From contig DOQR01000004.1 of the NCBI GenBank assembly GCA_003514385.1, forward strand, positions 297,239 to 361,238: 64,000 bases of DNA. Direction: 5' to 3'. Below, in pieces: positions 59,504-64,000 of the stretch. Position 1 is the stretch's first letter, and each line of letters starts with the position of its first letter. This DNA is from Oscillospiraceae bacterium (GTDB lineage Bacteria; Bacillota; Clostridia; Oscillospirales; Acutalibacteraceae). The position numbers and the translations under genes were made by a program. The notes beneath the pieces were generated by a model. It searched no databases, was not told the DNA's origin, and saw only the letters and a program-made list of their open reading frames with translations.

Positions 59504-59806
59504 GAATTCGCACGGTTCTCACAACACGGTATCACGCGAAATTATGAGCCGTCTTCCCGAACTGCGAGAAATTGTGCAGAGCAAGGCGTGGGGTTCTGCG
59601 AACGATGGAGCGCACGCGGGTGCGTGACTGAGTTCGCACGGTTCTCACAACGCAGCTATGTGCAATTTCTCCGCGGTTCACACGAAAAGGCAGCCAATAG
59701 CGGAATTTTGTGCGAAACAAGGCGTGGGGTTCTGCACGCGAGGGAGCGTACGTCGGTACGTGACCGAGCGGGCACGGTTCCCACAACGCAGTATCACGCG
59801 GAATTA
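59504..59806. repeat. Tandem structured repeat between folC and valS (two copies plus a partial one)
   Basis: Two units start at 59574 and 59709; the motif AAGGCGTGGGGTTCTGC recurs at 59583 and 59719 (136 bp apart). The motif CACGGTTCTCACAAC (third copy with a CCC variant) occurs at 59511, 59637 and 59773. Inside each unit a hairpin is kept with compensating changes: CGCAC/GTGCG in the first, CGTAC/GTACG in the second. The last unit runs into the valS stop codon. This is not coding DNA and has no regular spacers, so it is neither a gene nor CRISPR. It resembles dispersed Clostridia/Faecalibacterium-type repetitive elements. Confidence 0.75.
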
Positions 59807-62431
59807 CGCATTGGCGATTTTGGAGAGGCTGTCGTTAAGCATCGCAATCTTCTCGTTCAGCTTTCTCGCCGCTTCGCGCTGAGCCTCAACGACCGGCGCG
59901 GGAGCTTTGGAGACAAAGTTCTCGTTGGAGAGCTTGGCGTTGATGCCGTCGAGCTGCTTCTGAGCGGAGGCGAGCTCTTTGTTGAGCCTTGCGCGCTCGG
60001 CTTCGAAGTCAACGAGGTCGCCCATGGGGATATATATCTTTGCGGCGTCGGTGACGATGCAGACTGCGCCGTCTATCTCGATGCCGTCCTCAACCTCGAC
60101 CTCGGACGCGCCCGCGAGCTTCTGCATGAACTCGCCGGAGAGTCTGAAGGTATCGACATAAGAGGTGCTGATATATATTTTTGCTTTCTTAGAATGAGGA
60201 ACGTTCATCTCGGCGCGGCGGTTTCTTATCGCCCTGACCGCATCCATAATCATGTTCATCTGCTCTTCCTCTGCGCTGAAGTTCAGAGCGTCGGAATACT
60301 GCGGCCAATCGGAGACCATTATGCTCGCGCCATCATGCGGCAGGGACTGCCAGATCTCCTCGGTCACGAACGGCATGAACGGATGGAGAAGCTTCAGAAC
60401 GTTGGACATGACATATATGAGCACGCGCTTTGCGCACTGTGCGGGCTCGCCGCCCTTTTGCAGGCGAATCTTCGCAAGCTCGATATACCAATCGCAGAAA
60501 ACATCCCAGATGAAATCATAGAGCTTCTGAACGGCGATGCCGAGCTCGAATCTCTCGAGATTGTCCGTAACCTCTTTGACGAGGTCGTTATAGAGGCTGA
60601 GCACCCATTTATCCTCGAGCGCAAGCTCATCGGGCAGACCCGCCTCTTCGGAGCCGTCGAGGTTCATAAGGATAAAGCGTGCGGCGTTCCAGAGCTTGTT
60701 CGCAAAGTTGCGGCTCGCTTCAACCTTTTTGTCGGAATATCTCATGTCGTTTCCGGGGCTGTTGCCGTTGGCAAGAGTGAAGCGCAGGGCGTCCGCGCCG
60801 TATTTGTCAATGACCTCGAGCGGATCGATGCCGTTGCCGAGCGACTTCGACATCTTTCTTCCCAGCTCATCGCGGACGAGTCCGTGGATGAGGACGGTAT
60901 CGAACGGAACCTGACCGGTCTGCTCGATGCCGGAGAACATCATTCTCATGACCCAGAACGGGATTATATCGTAACCTGTGACAAGGGTGTTGGTGGGATA
61001 ATAGCGCTTGAAATCCTCGCTGTCGGTATTCGGCCAGCCGAGGGTCGAGAACGGCCAGAGAGCCGAGGAGAACCATGTATCAAGCGTATCGGGATCCTGA
61101 TGAATATGGGTGCTGCCGCACTTCGAGCACTTGTCGGGGGCGGTTCTTGCAACGGTTATCTCGCCGCAGTCGTCGCAATACCACGCGGGGATACGGTGAC
61201 CCCACCAGAGCTGACGGGAGATGCACCAGTCGCGGATATTCTCGAGCCAATGGAAATAGACTTTCTCGAAACGCTTCGGGACGAACTTTGTCTCGCCGTT
61301 CTTGACAGCGTCGATAGCGGGACCTGCGAGGGGCTTCATGCTGACGAACCACTGCTTTGAAACGCGGGGCTCAACGGTAGTCGAGCAGCGGTAGCAGGTG
61401 CCGACATTGTGGTTATAATCCTCGACCTTGACGAGAGCGCCCTCAGCCTCAAGATCCTTGACGATAGCTTTTCTCGCCTCGTATCTGTCCATGCCGGCGT
61501 ATTTCGGATAGTCGTCGACTATCTTTGCGTCATCGGTCAGGACATTGATAACGGGCAGGTTATGGCGCAGACCGACCTCGAAGTCGTTCGGGTCATGCGC
61601 GGGGGTTATCTTAACGACACCGGTACCGAAGTCTATCTCGACATAATCATCGGCGACAACGGGTATCTCGCGGTGGACTATGGGCAGGATGAGTGTCTTG
61701 CCGACGATATCCTTATATCTTTCATCATTGGGGTTGACGGCGACTGCGGTATCGCCGAGCAGGGTCTCGGGTCGGGTCGTTGCAAGCTCAAGATAGCCGC
61801 TTCCGTCCTTGAAAGGATAGCGAAGATGCCAGAAATGACCCGCCTGGTCCTCATATTCGACCTCGGCGTCGGAGATCGAAGTCAGGCAATGGGGGCACCA
61901 GTTGATTATTCTCTCGCCCCTGTAAATGAGTCCCTTTTCATAGAGGTTGCAGAAAACCTCGTTGACAGCCTCGTTGCAGCCCTCGTCGAGGGTGAAGCGC
62001 TCGCGCTCCCAGTCGCAGGACGAGCCCATCTTCTTGAGCTGTTCGATTATTCTGCCGCCGAACTTCTCTTTCCACGCCCATGCGCGCTCGAGGAAGCCTT
62101 CACGACCGACATCGTCCTTTGTAAGGCCTTCCTTTGCCATAGCCTCGACTATCTTCGCCTCGGTGGCGATAGAAGCGTGGTCGGTGCCGGGCAGCCAGAG
62201 GGTATCGTAGCCCTGCATGCGGTGGTAGCGGATAAGTATATCCTGAAGAGTATTGTCAAGAGCATGACCCATATGGAGCTGACCCGTGATGTTCGGAGGG
62301 GGAATAACTATAGTATAGGGTTTCTTCTCCGGGTCGGGTACGGCGTGGAAGAAATTGCCGTCGAGCCAGAATTTATAGGTTCTGTCCTCCACTTCCTTCG
62401 GATCATACTGTTTTGCGAGTTCCTTTGCCAT
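59804..62431 (-). CDS. valS: Valyl-tRNA synthetase
   Basis: Charges tRNA-Val with valine. The 875 residues hold the HIGH motif in [15 protein letters not shown] (about residue 40), the editing domain CP1 (for example [16 protein letters not shown]), zinc-like CDDCGEI...CSKCGS, the KMSKS loop in [14 protein letters not shown], the anticodon-binding helices, and a C-terminal coiled coil ([22 protein letters not shown]). Starts possible at 62443 (GGAG only two bases away) or 62431 ([11 protein letters not shown], the conserved start); 62431 is chosen with reservation. The leader shows a promoter but no T-box motif (no GGTACCGCG). Confidence 0.95.
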   Translation of the reverse strand: MAKELAKQYDPKEVEDRTYKFWLDGNFFHAVPDPEKKPYTIVIPPPNITGQLHMGHALDNTLQDILIRYHRMQGYDTLWLPGTDHASIATEAKIVEAMAKEGLTKDDVGREGFLERAWAWKEKFGGRIIEQLKKMGSSCDWERERFTLDEGCNEAVNEVFCNLYEKGLIYRGERIINWCPHCLTSISDAEVEYEDQAGHFWHLRYPFKDGSGYLELATTRPETLLGDTAVAVNPNDERYKDIVGKTLILPIVHREIPVVADDYVEIDFGTGVVKITPAHDPNDFEVGLRHNLPVINVLTDDAKIVDDYPKYAGMDRYEARKAIVKDLEAEGALVKVEDYNHNVGTCYRCSTTVEPRVSKQWFVSMKPLAGPAIDAVKNGETKFVPKRFEKVYFHWLENIRDWCISRQLWWGHRIPAWYCDDCGEITVARTAPDKCSKCGSTHIHQDPDTLDTWFSSALWPFSTLGWPNTDSEDFKRYYPTNTLVTGYDIIPFWVMRMMFSGIEQTGQVPFDTVLIHGLVRDELGRKMSKSLGNGIDPLEVIDKYGADALRFTLANGNSPGNDMRYSDKKVEASRNFANKLWNAARFILMNLDGSEEAGLPDELALEDKWVLSLYNDLVKEVTDNLERFELGIAVQKLYDFIWDVFCDWYIELAKIRLQKGGEPAQCAKRVLIYVMSNVLKLLHPFMPFVTEEIWQSLPHDGASIMVSDWPQYSDALNFSAEEEQMNMIMDAVRAIRNRRAEMNVPHSKKAKIYISTSYVDTFRLSGEFMQKLAGASEVEVEDGIEIDGAVCIVTDAAKIYIPMGDLVDFEAERARLNKELASAQKQLDGINAKLSNENFVSKAPAPVVEAQREAARKLNEKIAMLNDSLSKIANA

Positions 62432-62468
62432 AACATAATCCATTTCTCCGGCGAATAGATTTTACATG

Positions 62469-62502
62469 AACGCTGATTGCTCCGCGCCGGAGGAGCAGCG
62501 TT
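62469..62502 (-). other. Strong hairpin in the valS leader
   Basis: Inverted repeat AACGCTG (62469-62475) with CAGCGTT (62496-62502), extended by TGCTCC/GGAG(GAG)CA. It lies 25 bases before the GGAG of valS. No U-run follows, so it is a leader structure of unknown role. Confidence 0.45.
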
Positions 62503-62596
62503 GGTTTTACATTTCAGAAATCGGCAGCGATGCGGTATTCGGACACCGGCATACGCTTTTTGGGGTGATGTCCTCTTTTCCGATGAATTACTCTAT

Positions 62597-62625
62597 ATTA
62601 TCACATTCAGAAGCGTTTTTGTCAA
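62597..62625 (-). promoter_or_regulatory. Promoter of valS
   Basis: Minus strand perfect TTGACA (62620-62625), 17-bp spacer, GATAAT (62597-62602). Leader of about 160 nt before the start codon. The divergent flippase gene starts 37 bases from the -35. Confidence 0.75.
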
Positions 62626-62661
62626 GAGATTTAACGCTTTTTGACTTCTCCGGAGGCAAAA

Positions 62662-64000
62662 ATGAAGAACACGAAACGGCTTCTCATAAACACGCTGACG
62701 CTCGCCGCGACATCGTTTCTCATGCGCACGGTCGGCGTTGCGTTCAATGTATATCTGACCGGGCGGCTGGGCGCGGCGGGAATAGGACTTTTTTCGCTCG
62801 TCACGGACGTGTACGCAATGGCGCTTACATTTTCGTTTGCGGGTCTGCCGCTCGCATCGACGCGGCTCACGGTTGAAGATTCCGGGAAAAATGCCGGTCA
62901 GGGAGCATGGATAATGCGGCGGTGCGCGCTCTACGGGCTGACGGTCGGGTGCATGATGCTCGCCGCCGTATGGTTCGGCGCGGAGCTGATAGCAAAGCTG
63001 TGGCTCGGCGACATACGCACGGCGTCGTCGCTTCGCATACTCGCGCTGAGCCTCCCCGCGGCGTCGGTCGGCTGCGCGTTCAGCGGATATTTCACGGCGC
63101 GGCGCACAGTGCTCAAATATGCGGCGGTACAGATATTCGAGCAGGCGGTAAAAATAGCGGTCTCTGTTCTGATGCTTCGATTCTGGGCGGCAAAGGGCGC
63201 AGAATATGCCTGCGACGCAGTGGCGCTCGGCATAACAATATCGCAGATAAGCTCGCTGATATGCGCATTTTTGCTCTACAAATCAACGAAGCACAAAAAG
63301 CCGAAAGAAAAAACGCCCGGCGGGCTTCGGGCTCTGCTGCGCATTGCGCTCCCGGACGCCGCCGGATCGTGCGCGCGCTCGGTGCTGCTGACGATAGAAC
63401 ACCTGCTGATTCCCGTGGGCTTTCGCAAATCGGGGCAGAGCACGGGCGGCGCGATGACGCTCTACGGAGTCATTCACGGCATGGCTCTGCCGGTTATCCT
63501 CTACCCCGCCGCCATAATGACAGCTCTCGCGAGCATGCTCGTGCCTGAATTTGCCGAATGTGCGGCGCGCAGCAACAGAAACAGGATAGACAGCATGGCG
63601 GCGCGGGCAATAAAAATAACCGTGCTGTTTTCGATGGGCACGGCGGGAATAATGTTCATTTTTTCCGAGGGGCTGTCGCAGTGCATCTACGGGGACGGGC
63701 AATGCGCGGAATATCTGCGCGTGCTCGCGCCGCTTCTGCCGATAATGTACACAGACACGACAGTTGACGGAATACTCAAAGGGCTCGACCAGCAGGTATA
63801 TTCAATGAGATATAATATAATCGACTCCGCGATGTGCGTCGTGCTCGTGCTGATACTCATCCCGAAATATTCCGTAAAGGGCTATGTCGCGATACTTTTT
63901 ATCAGCGAGATAGTAAACTTTTCGCTGAGCATACACAGGCTTTCAAAAGTTTGCACGCTCGAAATAAATATCATGGATTCGATAATAAAGCCCGCCGTCT
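62662..64000 (+). CDS. SpoVB-type oligosaccharide flippase (3' end beyond window)
   Basis: Second MOP-superfamily flippase of the window; 446 residues are visible. N-terminal segment LINTLTLAATSFLMRTVGVAFNVYLTGRLGAAGIGLFSL and SGYFTARRTVLKYAAVQIFEQAVKI are typical of SpoVB/MurJ-like clostridial proteins (spore cortex or cell-wall lipid II transport). At least ten helices are present. Ribosome binding site GGAGG 5 nt before the ATG at 62662, divergent from valS. Basic lysines in a cytoplasmic loop (STKHKKPKEKTPGG). Whether it is the sporulation-specific or vegetative homologue of the one at 34074 cannot be told. Confidence 0.88.
   Translation, partial: MKNTKRLLINTLTLAATSFLMRTVGVAFNVYLTGRLGAAGIGLFSLVTDVYAMALTFSFAGLPLASTRLTVEDSGKNAGQGAWIMRRCALYGLTVGCMMLAAVWFGAELIAKLWLGDIRTASSLRILALSLPAASVGCAFSGYFTARRTVLKYAAVQIFEQAVKIAVSVLMLRFWAAKGAEYACDAVALGITISQISSLICAFLLYKSTKHKKPKEKTPGGLRALLRIALPDAAGSCARSVLLTIEHLLIPVGFRKSGQSTGGAMTLYGVIHGMALPVILYPAAIMTALASMLVPEFAECAARSNRNRIDSMAARAIKITVLFSMGTAGIMFIFSEGLSQCIYGDGQCAEYLRVLAPLLPIMYTDTTVDGILKGLDQQVYSMRYNIIDSAMCVVLVLILIPKYSVKGYVAILFISEIVNFSLSIHRLSKVCTLEINIMDSIIKPAV

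Noticed and set aside
59504..59806. Possible CRISPR array
   Set aside because: Units are about 136 bp, only two to three copies, imperfect, with no short regular spacers and no cas genes.
59159..61360. 733-codon plus-strand frame across folC start, the repeat region and valS
   Set aside because: It is antisense to two certain genes and passes through the repetitive non-coding region; composition is that of shadow translation.
62444..62600. T-box riboswitch upstream of valS
   Set aside because: No GGTACCGCG-like antiterminator element or specifier stem with U-tract terminator could be found; only a plain hairpin is present.

Overview
The window looks like chromosomal DNA of an anaerobic, endospore-forming member of the Clostridia, probably Oscillospirales/Ruminococcaceae-like. 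Spore genes are present (yunB; spoIIAA-spoIIAB-sigF; yabP and yabQ; two SpoVB-type flippases), with Firmicutes gene orders (yabM-mazG-yabO-yabP-yabQ-divIC-yabR, recJ-relA-dtd-hemZ), Gram-positive lipoproteins, strong GGAGG ribosome binding sites and canonical sigma-A promoters. No tRNA, rRNA, IS element, prophage or CRISPR array was seen. Two genes are cut by the window edges: ligA on the left and a flippase gene on the right.

Left part (1-13.9 kb): ligA and yunB, then a sugar ABC transporter operon (ATPase, permease, binding lipoprotein) divergent from a three-gene redox operon (GlpA-like dehydrogenase with Fe-S domain, FAD oxidoreductase, DUF1667). After these come a duplicated-domain exported protein, thioredoxin, an intracellular family 2 glycoside hydrolase, and a coupled pair of membrane proteins whose upstream region carries a 156-bp element with 25-bp inverted termini.

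D-amino-acid operon (14.1-20.6 kb): seven same-strand genes run from one promoter: D-amino acid transaminase, DUF4392, PxpB, PxpC, DUF1445, PxpA, alanine racemase. DUF1445 and DUF4392 are the two halves of the mammalian D-glutamate cyclase, and PxpABC is 5-oxoprolinase. The operon therefore reads as a route from D-alanine/D-glutamate through 5-oxoproline back to glutamate. This is the most interesting system in the window.

Middle (20.8-43.9 kb): an O-antigen-ligase-like protein with a long disordered insert, an ABC-F ATPase, HAD and PHP enzymes, a lipid kinase, an rRNA methyltransferase, long HPF, an orphan fumarase alpha subunit coupled to an amidohydrolase, the yab/divIC spore-division cluster (with hup inserted), a nucleoside kinase, hemZ, an MBL hydrolase, dtd, relA and recJ.

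Right part (44-64 kb): small membrane proteins and lipoproteins (one with a 28-codon upstream ORF), an AbrB-ABC-2 transporter operon with a candidate operator, glutamate dehydrogenase, a YdjC-type deacetylase, and a minus-strand transcription unit with promoter, three hairpins and terminator but no intact ORF. These are followed by a DUF1292 gene, a likely 6S RNA, two surface/secreted proteins, a lipase, an M48-like peptidase, a DapA-superfamily protein, the spoIIA operon, folC, a structured tandem repeat, valS and a second flippase.

All assignments come from reading the translated sequences and motifs; no database search was run. Promoters, operators and RNA structures are pattern-based inferences.
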